The notes beneath the pieces were generated by a model that was given only the letters and a program-made list of their open reading frames with translations, searched no databases and had not been told where the DNA came from. Positions 1 to 11,795 of a stretch of DNA of 64,000 bases are shown piece after piece (the first letter of the stretch is position 1; each line of letters opens with the position of its first letter). Position numbers and translations under genes: made by a program. Source of the DNA: Pelobates cultripes (Eukaryota > Chordata > Amphibia > Anura > Pelobatidae); NCBI GenBank assembly GCA_933207985.1, contig OW240916.1:133042834-133106833 (forward strand). The letters are read 5' to 3'.

Positions 1-806
1 TTCCCCTTGGGCTAGTGCACAGGTAACTCTTTTTTTCTTTGCTTGTTTTGTATGTATTGGGGCTGATGTGTGCTATGGTCATTGCTGCCGCCCAGGAGTA
101 GTGGGAGTTTGAGCTCAGGACTTACTTTTGTGTATTTGTTCTCCCTCCCCCTCAGCTCCCACTTATCCCTCACACCTTTTGTATGTTTAGTGAGAGCTAT
201 ATATTATACCTTCGCTGTTGACAATACTCACAGATTTTCATATTACTTATATTTTTATTCACGAGATTCACACCTCGGAATTTTTTTATTTCATACGTTA
301 AGATGTAAATGCTGGGTTTTTCATTATTAGTGTTTTCTAGCTAATTTTCCAAAAACCCACACTCTGACATGTTTACTTTTTTCTGAGAAAGCTGGCCTGT
401 GTATATAGTGTACTGCTATTCATATTATGAATGTAATGTCTTGCATGTGTCAGATTGTAGCAAAAAAAAAATAATAATAATAATAATAAAAATAAATAAA
501 TAAAAAAACAACAAAAAAATTAGATCAATACCCATTTCCCAACCTTGTGAAAGTGAGAAAGCCAATTACCATCTCTTTCAAAAGCAGCAATAGAGGATGT
601 TTTTTTTTTTTTTTGTGCATGCTGTGTTAATACATATTCTATGTAATCCATGGAAATCTCCCTTTAAATCTAAATGTGTATAGCATAAAAATTGAAATAC
701 CCAGCAAGTACACATTTAATGTCCTATATACAGGAATTGATGAATAAGTTAACCAAAAAATAAAATAAAAATACTTAAACTTAAAAATAATGCGCTCCGG
801 ACTTCA
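1..806. other. AT-rich 3' flank of KCNV2, no gene seen
   Basis: No convincing coding sequence. A-rich low-complexity DNA lies at about 463-517 and a T-run at 600-614. The one reading frame over 80 codons (70-330) has no recognisable domain and looks like chance. Confidence 0.6.
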
Positions 807-961
807 ATTAAATACAGTGCAGAATCATGGTGCTACATTCACCAGTGCCCAGTGTTCATATCAGTGATATGAAGAGAAAAATGCCCTTTTTCTCCTCATA
901 TCACTGATATGAACACTGGGCAACGGTGAATGAAGCACCATGGTTCTGCACTGTATTTAAT
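807..961. repeat. Fold-back (hairpin) element, MITE-like
   Basis: Bases 807-875 are matched in reverse complement by 892-961 with few mismatches. A short A/T-rich loop of about 16 bases lies between. The arms end in ATTAAATACAGTGCAGAA and its complement. This is the shape of a small non-autonomous DNA element or a recent inverted duplication. I could not identify a target duplication or a family. Confidence 0.75.
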
Positions 962-1916
962 CTATCTCCATTTCTGTTCTATGCCTGTCTAGTTAGATTT
1001 ACAGGGAGAGAGGCTTTGCAATTTAATCTTAACTATCAGTCTATTTTTTTGACTGGTTTTTGATCTATCAATTACCTCTATCCTCGTATCTATCTACTTT
1101 AGCTCGACTCTGAGCCCATGTTATATTTATTCTAATACTAGACATTTCCTAGGATAGATAATTGCATGGGATTTAATTTTTTGGATACTCCTACCCCAAT
1201 AGCAAATTATAATAAAGCTGATAATTAGGGTGTAGCTATGGTATAGGTTATACCTTGATATCCCTATCAATTACATCCCGACTTGGCATGGAATTTCAGT
1301 TTCACTTGTATATACTTCATTTATTTTTTATTATTTTCTTACTATAGGTCTCTAACAGCTTCTATAGATTAGTAAACCAGGGTTTATATCACACTATACC
1401 GTTATATATATTTCCAGGCTATGCAGCTAATCTTAAACACATTCTGAGACAGACTGCATTTTTCATTGTCCTATATTTTCTTTGTCTATTTGGGGTTAAG
1501 CCCCTTCGAGATACCTGGAGTCTCGTTTCGGTACACTAGTCCCTGTGTGGCACCTGTTAATCTCTCCCCCCCTTCTTTTTCCACTCTGGGGAGAGTACAT
1601 ACAGGTGGGTACACAGAGACGTAGAACCTTGTGTTCTTTGTTTTTTTCTTGTAAACGAGAAAAATGAATATCTATGAGAATTTAAAGTTCTATGGGAGTC
1701 TGTCTGACAGCCACTATAGGTGTGTTTTCAGGCAAATGTAAACATTGCCCTTTCACAGAAACAGCAATGTTTTAAATTGCCAGCATCTATACACCAAAAC
1801 CACTACATTAGTATAAAGTAGTTTTAGCACTGAGTCTATCCCTTTAAGAATGTGGAAACTCTCGTCAGCAGAAATTGATAGTCTGCAGCAGCTGGAGAGT
1901 AAGAGGCTGTCTCCCT
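962..1916. other. Non-coding stretch, nothing recognised
   Basis: AT-rich single-copy-looking DNA without a credible reading frame, RNA gene or repeat boundary that I can support. Confidence 0.5.
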
Positions 1917-1920
1917 TTAA

Positions 1921-1992
1921 CCCCTTAAGGACACAACTTCTGGAATAAAAGGGAATCATGAAGGAATATTTTCGTCATGTGTCCTTAAGGGG
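1921..1992. mobile_element. 72-bp piggyBac-like MITE
   Basis: The element begins CCCCTTAAGGACAC and ends with the reverse complement GTGTCCTTAAGGGG. It is flanked on both sides by TTAA (1917-1920 and 1993-1996), the target always duplicated by piggyBac transposases. At 72 bp it has no room for a gene and would depend on an autonomous relative. The termini and TTAA are seen directly; the superfamily is inferred from them. Confidence 0.75.
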
Positions 1993-1996
1993 TTAA

Positions 1997-2418
1997 TGTG
2001 TTATTGTTGACTTCTAGAGGTTTGGATGGCATGGTATGTCAAACTAATGATTTTATGTCGAGCTGATTTACAGCTTTAGACATGAATCTGCATAAGTACA
2101 AATGAAGGCCTTGTAGACATTAGGTGTATAAACAGCAGTATCTGCTTGTTATAAATAGGGATCAGCACAGACTGTGAATTGTTATAATTTATTAAACACC
2201 ACCATGTTCCATACAGCTATACATTGGGTGAACAAGTAAGTTTGACATTTGGGGCTATGACGTTGTGAGGGTTCATTATTGAATAGGCTTTATTAGCTGT
2301 AGATCATTTTGAATGGCATGTTTATTAATGCTCTTGTTACTCCAGTACAATTACTTATTGAATATTACTCGGGTATTCATTTTACCCTAGTCCCTCCCAA
2401 ATTTACTGGAGACTGTCG
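1997..2418. other. Probable KCNV2 3' untranslated or downstream region
   Basis: Sequence just downstream of the KCNV2 stop codon, which is at 2419-2421 on the minus strand. No strong poly(A) signal was fixed with confidence and no other feature was seen. Confidence 0.35.
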
Positions 2419-2700
2419 TTAATGTCTGTGCCCAGGAAGTTCCTGTGTTGATACTCCACCGTAACACTCTGAAATCTTCTGCATGGCTCTGCCAGTAAAA
2501 TTAACGTTTCCTCTTTTTTTTCGAATTGTTGTGTATTCATAAGATTTCAGTTTGCTGTAATAATCTGAGAACTTGTTATAAAGGATGGAGATTGGCATCC
2601 CATTTAGAATGATTCCAAAAGCAATACAGAGAAAGGCAAAGAGTCGTCCAAGATGGGTTTCTGGGTATGTGTCTCCATAACCCACGGTGGAGATGCTGAC
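2419..2700 (-). CDS. KCNV2: KCNV2 exon 2: pore filter, S6 and C terminus of Kv8.2
   Basis: This is the second coding exon, 93 codons plus a TAA stop. It opens right after a T-rich tract ending in AG (acceptor at 2701-2702) and its first residues are [10 protein letters not shown]. It therefore carries the potassium selectivity filter TVGYGD (residues 473-478 of the joined protein), then S6 with the sequence [14 protein letters not shown] and a short C-terminal tail. The reading frame joins exon 1 in phase 0 and restores the WWWAA-VSIS segment typical of Kv channels. The filter and S6 show no damage. An open frame starting inside the exon at a GTG is not the true start, because the exon continues upstream to the acceptor. 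Confidence 0.95.
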   Translation of the reverse strand, partial: VSISTVGYGDTYPETHLGRLFAFLCIAFGIILNGMPISILYNKFSDYYSKLKSYEYTTIRKKRGNVNFTGRAMQKISECYGGVSTQELPGHRH

Positions 2701-3185
2701 CTAAAAATAAATCAAAATGTAGTTAATCGGCTGCAGCGTAATGTGAGAACATTCTGTTTTCAACATCTAATTTTTGCGTTTTACCTGTTTGTTTTTTTAA
2801 ATGTCAGTAACTTAATGAGACCAGGGATATGCTTCTTTGTAAGGGGAATTAAACACAAAATACATGTCCATTCCAGATGCAAGAGCATGGTATTATCAGT
2901 CCGTCTGGATTTTGCCAATATTTTTCTGACTGCCTGGACAAACCCATTAAGATAAAACTCAGGATCTTAAAAGGGGATCCGACACCCTTATTCTGTTTCT
3001 TGGAGCTGATGAGTAATCACTGGCGTACATACCAGGGTCGCGACTGCGACCGGGCCCGGCCCACCAGGGGGCCCGGCCGCCCCTGCGACCCGGTATGTAC
3101 GCCCTGGGCCAGCCTCTTCCCCTTGGGGGCCCAGGAGCCGACCACCCCAGGGCCCCCCCGAGGCTGGCCCTGCTGACACCGGGCC

Positions 3186-3395
3186 GGTGGCCGGTCGGGC
3201 AGGCAGGCAGGCGGGCGCGCGAGGGAGCACTCAGTGCTTCCTCTTCAGCTCCCTCGCGCACCGCAATGATACCGGAGCCGGAAGATGACGTCATCTTCCG
3301 GCGCCGGCATCCCTACGCGGCACGCGAGGGAGCTGAAGAGAAAGCACTGAGTGCTCCCTCGCGCGCCCGCCTGCCTGCCTGCCCGACCGGCCACC
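3186..3395. repeat. GC-rich palindrome with TGACGTCA centre
   Basis: The arms 3186-3289 and 3290-3395 are near-perfect reverse complements around the 8-bp palindrome TGACGTCA (3286-3293), which is also the consensus CRE site. The arms carry GAGGGAGC and AGGCAGGCAGG blocks. The palindrome sits inside the hAT-like insertion. A similar structure occurs near 42122. Confidence 0.8.
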
Positions 3396-3490
3396 CGCCC
3401 AGGAGCCCCACTGGACCCCAGGGAATAATCCTCCCCAGCACTCCAAAAGGTAAGGAGGCTGGGGGGATTATATATATAAAAAAAAAAAAA

Positions 3491-3830
3491 TCATGTGTGA
3501 GTGTTAGTGTGAGTGTTAGTGTGTGTGAGTGTTAGAGTGAGTGTTAGTGTGTGTGTGAGTGTTAGTGTGTGTGTCAGTGTTAGTGTGAGTGTTAGTGTGT
3601 GTGTCTGCTAGTGAGTGTTAGTGTGTTACTGTGTGTGTCTTACTGAGTGTGTGTGTTAGTGAGTCTGTTTGATGTCTGTTAGTGAGTGTGTGTTTGTCAA
3701 TAAGAGTGTATGTTTTGTAAGTGAGTGTGTATGTATGTCTGTCGCTGACTGTATCTCTGTCAGTAAATGTGTGTGTCTGTTAGCTAATGTGTATGCGTCT
3801 GTAAGTGAGAGTGTGTGTGTCTTCAGCACT
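3491..3830 (+). repeat. GT-rich simple repeat (GTGAGTGTTA-like)
   Basis: Irregular tandem GTGAGTGTTAGTGT units. The apparent reading frames of serine, valine and cysteine repeats come from this tract and are not genes. Confidence 0.85.
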
Positions 3831-3954
3831 TACCTTTCTCCAGCGCCGGACTCCCTTGGCGCTGGGTATCCCTCAGCTCCGAATGCGACCGCGCACGCAT
3901 TCAAACCGCCCATGGGAAAGCATTACTCAATGCTTTCCTATGGACGTTCAGTGT

Positions 3955-4600
3955 GCTCCTGTAGCGGTTGTCAGTGAGACACCCACTAGAGGCTGGATTA
4001 ACCCTCAGTGAAACATAGCAGTTTCTCTGAAACTGCTATGTTTTCAGCTGCAGGGTTAAAACTAGAGGGACCTGACACCCAGACAACTTCATTGAGCTGA
4101 TGTGGTCTGGGTGTCTAGTGGTCCATTTTGGGACCACTATAGTGCACCAGAAGGAAAAGGCTGCTTCGTTTTCCTGGCACTATAGTACCCTGGCCCCCGC
4201 CTCAGGGACCTTCCGCCCGGCTCTGGAAGGGGGAAGGGGTTAAAACTTACCTTTTTCCAGCGCTGGGCGGGGAGCTCTCCTCCTCCTATCCTCCTCTTCT
4301 CCTCCCCGTCGGCTGAATGCGCACGAGCGGCAAGAGCTGCGCCCGCATTCAGCCGGTCACATAGGAAAGCATTCATAATGCTTTCCTATGGACGCTGGCG
4401 TGCTCTCACTGTGAAAATCACAGTGAGAAGCACGCAAGCGCCTCTAGTGGCTGTCAATGAGACAGCCACTAGAGGGAATAGGGGAAAGGCTTAACCCATT
4501 GATAAACATAGCAGTTTCTCTGAAACTGCTATGTTTATTAAAAAATGGGTTAACCCTAGCTGGACCAGGCACCCAGACCACTTCATTAAGCTGAAGTGGT
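3955..4600. repeat. Two diverged copies of a repeat containing a perfect short hairpin
   Basis: About 3955-4110 and 4440-4605 are diverged direct copies. Each has a CACTAGAG block, the hairpin CATAGCAGTTT-CTCTG-AAACTGCTATG (about 4015-4042 and 4507-4534) and a CACCCAGAC block. Related CTCTAGTGGCTGTC sequence recurs near 40655 and 60940, so this is a dispersed family. Confidence 0.6.
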
Positions 4601-4948
4601 CTGCAGGTGCATAAACAATCCCTTTGGTGTGTGTGCATCTGCATGCACTGGCGTACATACCGCGGTCGCAGGGGTCGCAGCCCTGTAACCCCTGCGACCA
4701 GGTGCCCACCGCCATGTGTTGCGGCACGGCCCGCGCGGGGGGGGGGCCCACGGATCAATTTTCGCACCGGGGCCCCATGGGTCATGTGTACGCCACTGTG
4801 AGTAATATTAGCTGACCGGCATAATCAGGAACTTAGAACCAATGAGTAAAATAATAGTATAATTTATTCAACTCAATAGTAAAATAAAATAAACAAAATA
4901 AAGATAAAAAGTCCAATTGGAAATGAATTATGGTTTTCTCCAAAATGT

Positions 4949-4971
4949 GTTTCGCCTATTGGCTTCCTCAG
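4949..4971 (-). other. Hammerhead-like core motif (CTGAGGA...GAAAC)
   Basis: On the minus strand CTGAGGA is followed by a short stem (GCC-AATA-GGC) and then GAAAC. This resembles stem II and the flanking core of the hammerhead motifs found in Penelope-like elements, with one change from the CTGATGA core. Helices I and III were not resolved, so activity is not claimed. Confidence 0.3.
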
Positions 4972-5500
4972 TTGGTAGATAGCAAGATACTGTCACAGTG
5001 TAGTAGGAAACAAAACACGTTTTGGAGAAAGCCATAATTTATTTCCAATTGGACTTTTTATATTTATGTATATTTGGTTTATTTTATTTTACTATTGAGT
5101 TGAATAAATTATACTATTATTTTGATGACAATGATTCACACATTGACCATAACCACTGTGTACACGTTAAACTACCATTTGAAAAGGTTATCCAAAAGTA
5201 TGAAATTGAGATCTAAGTCAGGACAGCATTCATTTGTCAGGTATAATGTGCTGTAGTTGTTATGGTGCTTAGAGTATCCCTTTAAAACAAATCTTACATT
5301 TGTTTATATCACTTTGATATCACTTCTACTAGCCATATTTTATTTCCAATTGGACTTTTTATTTTTATGTATATTTTGTTTATTTTATTTTACTATTATT
5401 TTACTCATTGGTTCTAAGTTCCTGATTATCCCGGCCAGCTAATATTATTCATCAGCTCAAGGCAACAGAATAAGGGTGTCGGATCCCCTTTTAAGATCCA

Positions 5501-6627
5501 GAGGAGCTTAAGACCATCGCCAAGTGACAGTTGGTGCGATTATTCACAATTAAAAGAAAAACGCAAAATAACTGTCAGTCTCCCTCGGTCTGGTGCTCCA
5601 TGCAAGATATCACCTTGTGGAGTTTCAATGATTATGAGAATGGTGAGGAATCAGCCCAGAACTACACGGGAGAATCTTGTTAATGATCTCAATGCAGCTG
5701 GGACCATAGTCACCAAGAAAACAATTGGTAACACACTACGCCGTGAAGGACTGAAATCCTGCAGCACCCGCAAGGTCCCCCTGCACAAGAAAGCACATGT
5801 ACAGGCCCGTCTGAAGTTTGCCAGTGAATATTTGAATGATTCAGAGGAGAACTGAGTGAAAGTGTCAGATGAGACCAAAATCAAGCTATTTGGCATCAAC
5901 ATATCTTGCCGTGTTTGGAGGAGAAGGAATGCTGCCTATGACCCGAAGAACACTATCCCCACTCTCAAACATTGAGGTGGAAACATTATGTTTTGGGGGT
6001 ATTTTTCTGCTAAGGGGACAGGACAACTGGACCTCATCAAAGGGACGATGGATGGGGCCATGTACCGTCAAATCTTGGGTGAGAAGCTCCTTGCCTCAGC
6101 CAGGTCATTGAAAAATGGGTCGTGTATGGGTATTCCAGCATGACAATGACCCAGAACACGCAGCCAACACAACAAAGGAGTTGCTCAAGAAGAAGCACAC
6201 TAAAGTCCTGAAATGGCCAAAGCCAGTCTCCAGACCTTAATCCCATAGTAAATCTGTGCAGGGAGCTGAGGTTCGAGTTGCCAAACGTCAGCCTCGAAAC
6301 CTTAATGACTTGGAGAGGATCTGCAAAGAGGAGTGGGACAAAATCCTGGTGACCAACTACAAGAAACATCTGACCTCTGTGATTGCAAACAAGGGTTTTG
6401 CCACCAAGTAATAAGTCAAAGGAGTCAAATACTTATTTCACTTATTAACTTGCAAATCAATTTATAACTTTTTTTACATGCGCTTTTCTGGATTTTTTTT
6501 TTTTTTTTGTTATTCTGTCTCTCACTGTTAAAATACACCCACCATTAAAATTATAGACTGATCATTTGTTTGTCAGTGGGCAAACATTTAAAATCAGCAG
6601 GGGATCAAATACTTTTTTCCCTCACTG
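5501..6627 (+). pseudogene. Degraded Tc1/mariner transposase copy, 5' truncated
   Basis: The clearest frame (5628-5852) has the helix-turn-helix part of a Tc1 transposase, with [14 protein letters not shown] and [13 protein letters not shown] visible. Later blocks in other frames match the catalytic region (a [17 protein letters not shown] piece near 6136-6172). The right terminal repeat ends in TTTTTTCCCTCACTG at 6627 and is followed by TA, the Tc1 target. The left end is missing at the junction with the fold-back element. Several frameshifts and stops make it inactive. Confidence 0.85.
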
Positions 6628-7360
6628 TATGTGTATGAAATCAAAACTTGACTTGTATCTTTGTCCTAAATGTAATAGAAACAGCAGAGGAAAAAAGGCA
6701 TTAAATTTATTTGAGATGTTTCAGAAAGTATTTGCAGATAAAGTGCAGTGATTTGTCATGTTAAATTTAGCTATATCTGTGAAAATATACATTTGCTAAA
6801 TGCAAGTTTCAGAACTGGATTCCAGGCAACAATGAATAGTAAAAGCTAATGATTAAAGGTTAATGACACAGAAGGTGGTATAATGACTTAGGCGTAAAGA
6901 AATGACTGATGATGTCCTGACTCTTGTAGTTAAATTGATAGCACCAGACAGAAAAACAAAATACAGCTCTATTTTAATTTTTTTAAATGTATCACTTGGA
7001 ACAGTGAGTAAGTCAACTGGAAAGTTCACTGCACTACTTTATTCTTTATACTACACCATGAGTCTCGGAATATAATCCACCATATATTTTTAACAATTGC
7101 GATGGTAAAATGATATAATTTGATTTTGAAAACGGTATCGAATACCTGACAAGCAAAGCACTAGAAATGTATAGACGAATTGGGAGTGGAGGAAGGTTTT
7201 TAGGTCTACATAGAAATTTTTTTAACAGAAGATCCTGTGCACTATGGAATTAATTGGTATTCAAAAGTATACATCAATAAAGACCTGTGGAATATAAACA
7301 TGCAAGTTAGACTGGTTTCAATATTTAATCATTAGGAAACCAGTACTGAAACCTGTATAG

Positions 7361-7505
7361 GGTTTATTCACTAAATGGAGAATTAAAAGTGAATTTCAGA
7401 TTTAAAGTCAAAGTAGCTCAACTGGATATATAGCGGCCTTAGGGAATGTTTCCAGTTTGACCTTAAATTTTTAATTCATTTTGAATTTTCACTTTAGTGA
7501 AAACC
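7361..7505. repeat. Small fold-back repeat
   Basis: GGTTTATTCACTAAA at the left is matched by TTTAGTGAAAACC at the right, with further complementarity inside (GAATTAAAAGTGAA against TGAATTTTCACTTT). A truncated relative ending TTAGTGAATAACC lies at about 43520-43645. Confidence 0.5.
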
Positions 7506-9386
7506 TCAAATTAGATAAATTTCTATTATCTCTCTATGTGGGACTCAAGTCATTTTGACCTGTCCTTGATGTAATATCGTGATGTTAAATCATTGGCCCA
7601 TTAATGGTATCGAAATCACTTTAGACAACAGGAAATTATATGCTCTGTGGCTCCTTGGCAGAAATTGCAAACCCTGGCTAAATGCTTTTTGGCATATGGG
7701 ATTGTAACCATTGACCCTTACCAGCTATCATTCCTGAGCCTTTTAATTGCCATTGACCAAGTGAAGCACACATACTACACAAACTACACATATTATATCC
7801 ATCATCCCTTAAATTATATATGTATGTACTGAGAGAGTGATTGATGTATTTGGTAAGAAACTCCATGGGCAATGGCAATCTATAGTGTGTTCCTGTATGA
7901 TCATGTGGAAAACGACCCTTTAAAATGTGTATGTTTCTTGCTTATGACAAGCTCAGTTGGCATGAAAGTTTGAAGAACTATCTAATATGCACTGAACAGA
8001 AAAATAAAGACTTGTATTTTTATATTTTGTTGCAAAAATATCAGTCTTTCTCTAATCACTCTAATCTTTTAGATTTAGATTAATCTTTTTTTAAAAAAAG
8101 CCTATAATATACATTATAGTTGTTTTAGACTATTTAGGAATTTTTAATAACTTACTTATTATTGAGAGCTACTTATGTCATTCAGAACAGGGTCAATTGA
8201 GGTTAAATATGCACATTAACATAAATGCAAATGTTTAATCATGTTTTTTTTCTTATCAATGTACAATTCCACTTATTAAAGTGAACATACTATGCCCCAA
8301 GAAAAGAGAGAAAGGGATTTTTTTCCATTAAGAATGGCCGAAAGTAGGGCACTTTGTATTCAGTAATCTATTATCTTAAGGTATTTAGCAATCTTTGCAT
8401 AACTCCAGTTGTAACATGGAGTTATGCAGTTATTGAGAGGTACATGGTTACTGTTGCTATAGTTCCAATAGTACTATAAGAGTCAATTGAGGTCCATTAT
8501 GTGAGGCACTGTGGCTTTTTGTTTAGAAGATTAGAAGATATAGATTAGACAACAACAGAATTCAAACAAATATTGACCACCTGGAACAGTCTAACACTTT
8601 TAAATGTTGTAACAACTCAGAGCAATTCTGGGGTAATATGCTAAATATGGAGCAACAAGCAAAACATTCAGTGGGTTTCCATGGTGATTGCTCTAATTTG
8701 AAAACTTTGCCACATACTTGTTCTTCATAATAACCACTATAAACATACAAACTCATTATGTATAATCTGATTATATTAAATCTCAAAGACAATGCATACC
8801 AACAAGTGTCTATGAAGGCTGCAGGAGGTAAAGTTTATTGTATAGAACACAATTGAAGGTGGGTTAAAAGCATATGCCTCCACCCACCTTCATTGTAAGA
8901 CAGAAGAGAACATAGGCTTCAAAATGAAATGGAAATGCATTTATGCAAGGCTTTGCACTTTTCACGGAAAAGATGGATAAATTAAAATCTGAGTCAGATA
9001 TGTTAAAAGTAAATTTGTGCTAATATAAGCTCAATTTATATTTTATTTAAACGCCCATTTAAAGACAAAACTGAATTAGGAAGTGCTAAACAAAATAAAA
9101 ACAAAATTAAAGGGTATTACTGCGCAATTGTCAGTCTAATACTACAGATATTTTTGTGCAACTATTACCTAAAGATACAGCAAAATATCATAAGAGTTCG
9201 CGGCACCAAATGATACTTGAAAGAAAGTATATTCCACCAGAGTGGGTTTGTTTTTTTTGTGTTGCAACTCTTATTACTGAATTTTGCTGTTTTGGAGGTG
9301 TTAGGTAAGCTCATGAGTTTGTACCCAGCCACACACTTGGAGTGTTTATTCTCTGTTATTTGTTTCACTAAAATCTTGACACTTAC

Positions 9387-10790
9387 TGCTGCCCACCACC
9401 ATGCATGAGGGATGCTGGTAAAGTTGGTGCCAGAGACATCATGCTCCACTGTATACACCATTGCCGAAAAAGAGAAAATTCCCATGGCAATAAAAAGGAG
9501 CAGACATCCCACCTGCTGATAACACTGGCGAAGAGTGAAGCCAAATGCTCGAAGCCCAGTAGAATGACGTGCTAATTTTAGGATCCGGAAAATACGCATG
9601 AGCCTCATAATTCTTAGCACTTGTCCTAGTTTTCCAACCCTACCCACTGCTTCAATCTCTTGTTCATGACTAGAACGTTTTCCATTTTGGTCTTCATCAG
9701 TAAACTTCTCAAGAAGCAGCTGTAAATAGAGCGGTAAAATGGCAATCAGGTCCACAGCATTAAGGGCGCTGCGCACAAAGCGTTGTGGGTCGGGAGTGGA
9801 GATGAGTCTTAGTATATACTCCAGAGTAAAAAAGGCAATACATAGGGTCTCTACATGTTCCAGATAGGGCCTTCCAGTGGGGTGACCAGAAGCATTCTTA
9901 TACTGCATGTCTTCAACGGTGTTAAGAGTCATGGCCACAACGGATATAAGGACAAAGAAACTGGATGCTACTGCCATTGCCTTGGCTGTGATTGATGAAA
10001 ATGGTTTCTCCATCAGATTCCATATTCGACGCCTTAGATTCCCACACAGCATTCCTCTGAAGAACTCCTCATTTTCCTCTGTCTCCATCTCAGCTCTGAG
10101 CTCTCTCTGCACCTTCAGTTGCTCGTTTAACTCATCCTGTCTCTCTTCAAATAAAATTCGACAACAGCGGGGAGTGTGTTTAATTCTTATTCCCCAGTAG
10201 TTGATCTCCTCCAGGAAACTTCTGGGACACAGCTCATCCCTTATCCATAAAACTCCAGTACGATAGAAGTTATAAATGTGGTGAAATACAGCGGGGTCAC
10301 GGTCAAAGAAATAGACATCTTCTCTTGGATTGTAGTCATCGCAGAGATCTAGCTTTCGCTGACGATCTGTATATGTAGCCAAGCGACCTATCCGAGTTTT
10401 GGGATAACTGGCTGCCACCATGTAGGAGATTTGATAGCTTGTTCCACCCACATTGATGCTCAGCAAATCTTTCTTCTTATTTACGAAAAAAGAGGGTAAA
10501 AAAGGGGGGCTTTCTGCATAATCTTCATAGTTACTACGGTCTAGTTGTGCTGCAAGACATTGACTCTTCCATAAATCCAACCTTTGCTCTTCTCTTTCTG
10601 ACCATTTTTGCTCCTCTACATCATCATCTTCATCTTCAATGTAGTATATAAAACTAGCTTCCGTCTTCCACTGGAAATTCGAATCTCTCGAATTAAAAGA
10701 TCTGTTATTGCTAAGCCCATAGTTCCCTCCTGGTATGTCCCTGTAAAAGGACAATGGCGAAGGCTTGGCTCTTGGTCTAAATTGCAACAT
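9387..10790 (-). CDS. KCNV2: KCNV2 exon 1: N terminus to outer pore of Kv8.2
   Basis: Codes for residues 1-468 of a modulatory (electrically silent) voltage-gated potassium channel subunit. In known vertebrates Kv8.2 works at the plasma membrane only when co-assembled with Kv2 subunits, notably in photoreceptors. Visible parts: an acidic N terminus ([10 protein letters not shown], 51-60), the T1 tetramerisation domain (about 109-215, NVGGTSYQ and the CC at 209-210), S1 271-290, S2 310-330, S3 343-361, S4 385-408 with regularly spaced arginines ([17 protein letters not shown]), S5 424-448 and the outer pore ending WWWAA. The exon ends at a GTAAGT donor. The ATG at 10788-10790 is chosen because an in-frame TAG lies two codons upstream (10794-10796). 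The total of about 561 residues fits the family. Residues after WWWAA in the longer open frame are intron. Confidence 0.96.
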
Positions 10791-11795
10791 ATCCTAACAC
10801 ATCTGTACTATGCATGCTAACCTAATAGGTAGGTTCAGTTATGCAGGTAATATTGGACCAGCAGCCATCTGATCAAATCATGTTGGGTCTGTGTCTCTTG
10901 ATCTGCCTTACTGAATTTCCCAGACTCTGCACATAACAATCATATCCTCAGCTGTATGTGTCATTGACTGTTTTAAGTCCTGCTGACAAAGAAGATTTAA
11001 GTACTTAAGAAGGGATTTTAGGGTTATTATCCCATTCAGCCTGAAACTAGCAGCAGCCTGTGACACTCTTGGCAAAAGCAGGGCACAGCTGCATGATGGC
11101 AAATAGCATGCACTTATAAAGCATACCCATCTATGTAATATTTATCTCAAGTTTTCTTGGTTCCAAAACAAAGACAAAAAAAATACAAAACTCAATTAAC
11201 TGGTATAGTAATCCAACATAATTTTTTTTTCTTTCTTAAATGAGCTTGTTTCAGAAAAATAAATGGTAAATAAATCGTAATGGATATGGTGTTAATATTC
11301 TATATACCCAATGATGACAATAATAAGCTAAGAGTTCTGGGGTGGGTTAGCTCAGTGCTCCCAGCCCATCATTGCTGACCAAAGCTGGACGTATAATGAG
11401 GAAGCTGATTTCCTTATTATCTGAGCTACAGCATAGGGATCAGACTGTAGGTCCTTGGTATAAACAGTTGCGGGTTTGAAATTAATTGGGGAGAAGGTTT
11501 CTAGAAACTGTAACAATAACACCAATTTCATTGGTTGCTTTCTTTAAAAAGTGAAAGATTATTTTTAAAGATAAACCACTATTATTTCTTAAAATAAGTA
11601 ACGTGGCTTTACTTTATTTCTATAAACATCTAAAATGTTTATGAATTTGAAATATACTGTATATCTTCTGTAATAAGTTTAACACATTTGTGCTCATCTA
11701 AAAAGCCATCTATCTGTTCTTACAATGCTCTGTCCTCTGTCCTCAACCACAAATATCTGATACAGCATGAGGCACCTTGGGGGCCTAGATGGTGG
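10791..11795. other. KCNV2 5' flank, no clear promoter element
   Basis: This region should hold the 5' untranslated region and promoter of KCNV2. I see no TATA box or CpG island that I would defend, and no other gene. Confidence 0.4.

Larger units (their letters stand above)
3018..4798. mobile_element. hAT-like non-autonomous element with 8-bp target duplication
   Basis: The insertion is bounded by TGAGTAAT at 3010-3017 and again at 4799-4806. An 8-bp duplication is typical of hAT transposases. The ends read CACTGGCGTACATACC on the left and GTGTACGCCACTG on the right, inverted versions of each other. A second copy of the left end lies inside at about 4646, so the element is itself composite. 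It holds a GC-rich palindrome, a GT-rich tract and two diverged copies of an internal repeat, but no transposase. Confidence 0.75.
2962..5499. mobile_element. Fold-back DNA element with 36-bp identical ends, interrupted by a hAT-like insertion
   Basis: Bases 2962-2997 and 5464-5499 are exact reverse complements. Homology continues inward: 2998-3017 followed by 4807 onward mirrors the stretch running down from 5463. Without the 3018-4798 insertion the element would be about 750 bp. An inner inverted repeat (about 4840-4960 against 5010-5125) makes it a nested fold-back. No transposase frame was found. The structure is seen directly; the superfamily is unknown. Confidence 0.75.
2701..9386 (-). 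other. KCNV2: KCNV2 intron 1 (6,686 bp, phase 0)
   Basis: On the minus strand the intron starts GTAAGT (9381-9386) and ends with a T-rich tract and AG (2701-2702). It splits the gene between the outer pore helix and the selectivity filter. Most of its 3' half is transposon: a fold-back element, a hAT-like insertion inside it and a Tc1 remnant. From 6628 to 9386 I see AT-rich DNA with one small fold-back at 7361-7505 and no other gene. Confidence 0.9.

Noticed and set aside
2959..3535. GC-rich overlapping frames on both strands
   Set aside because: They lie in the palindrome of the hAT-like element and mirror each other.
5869..6369. Separate small genes inside the Tc1 remnant
   Set aside because: All are shifted frames of one transposase pseudogene.
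11330..11400. Possible RNA gene (GGTTAGCTCAGTGCTCC resembles a tRNA B-arm or D-arm)
   Set aside because: No full cloverleaf or matching A and B boxes could be drawn.
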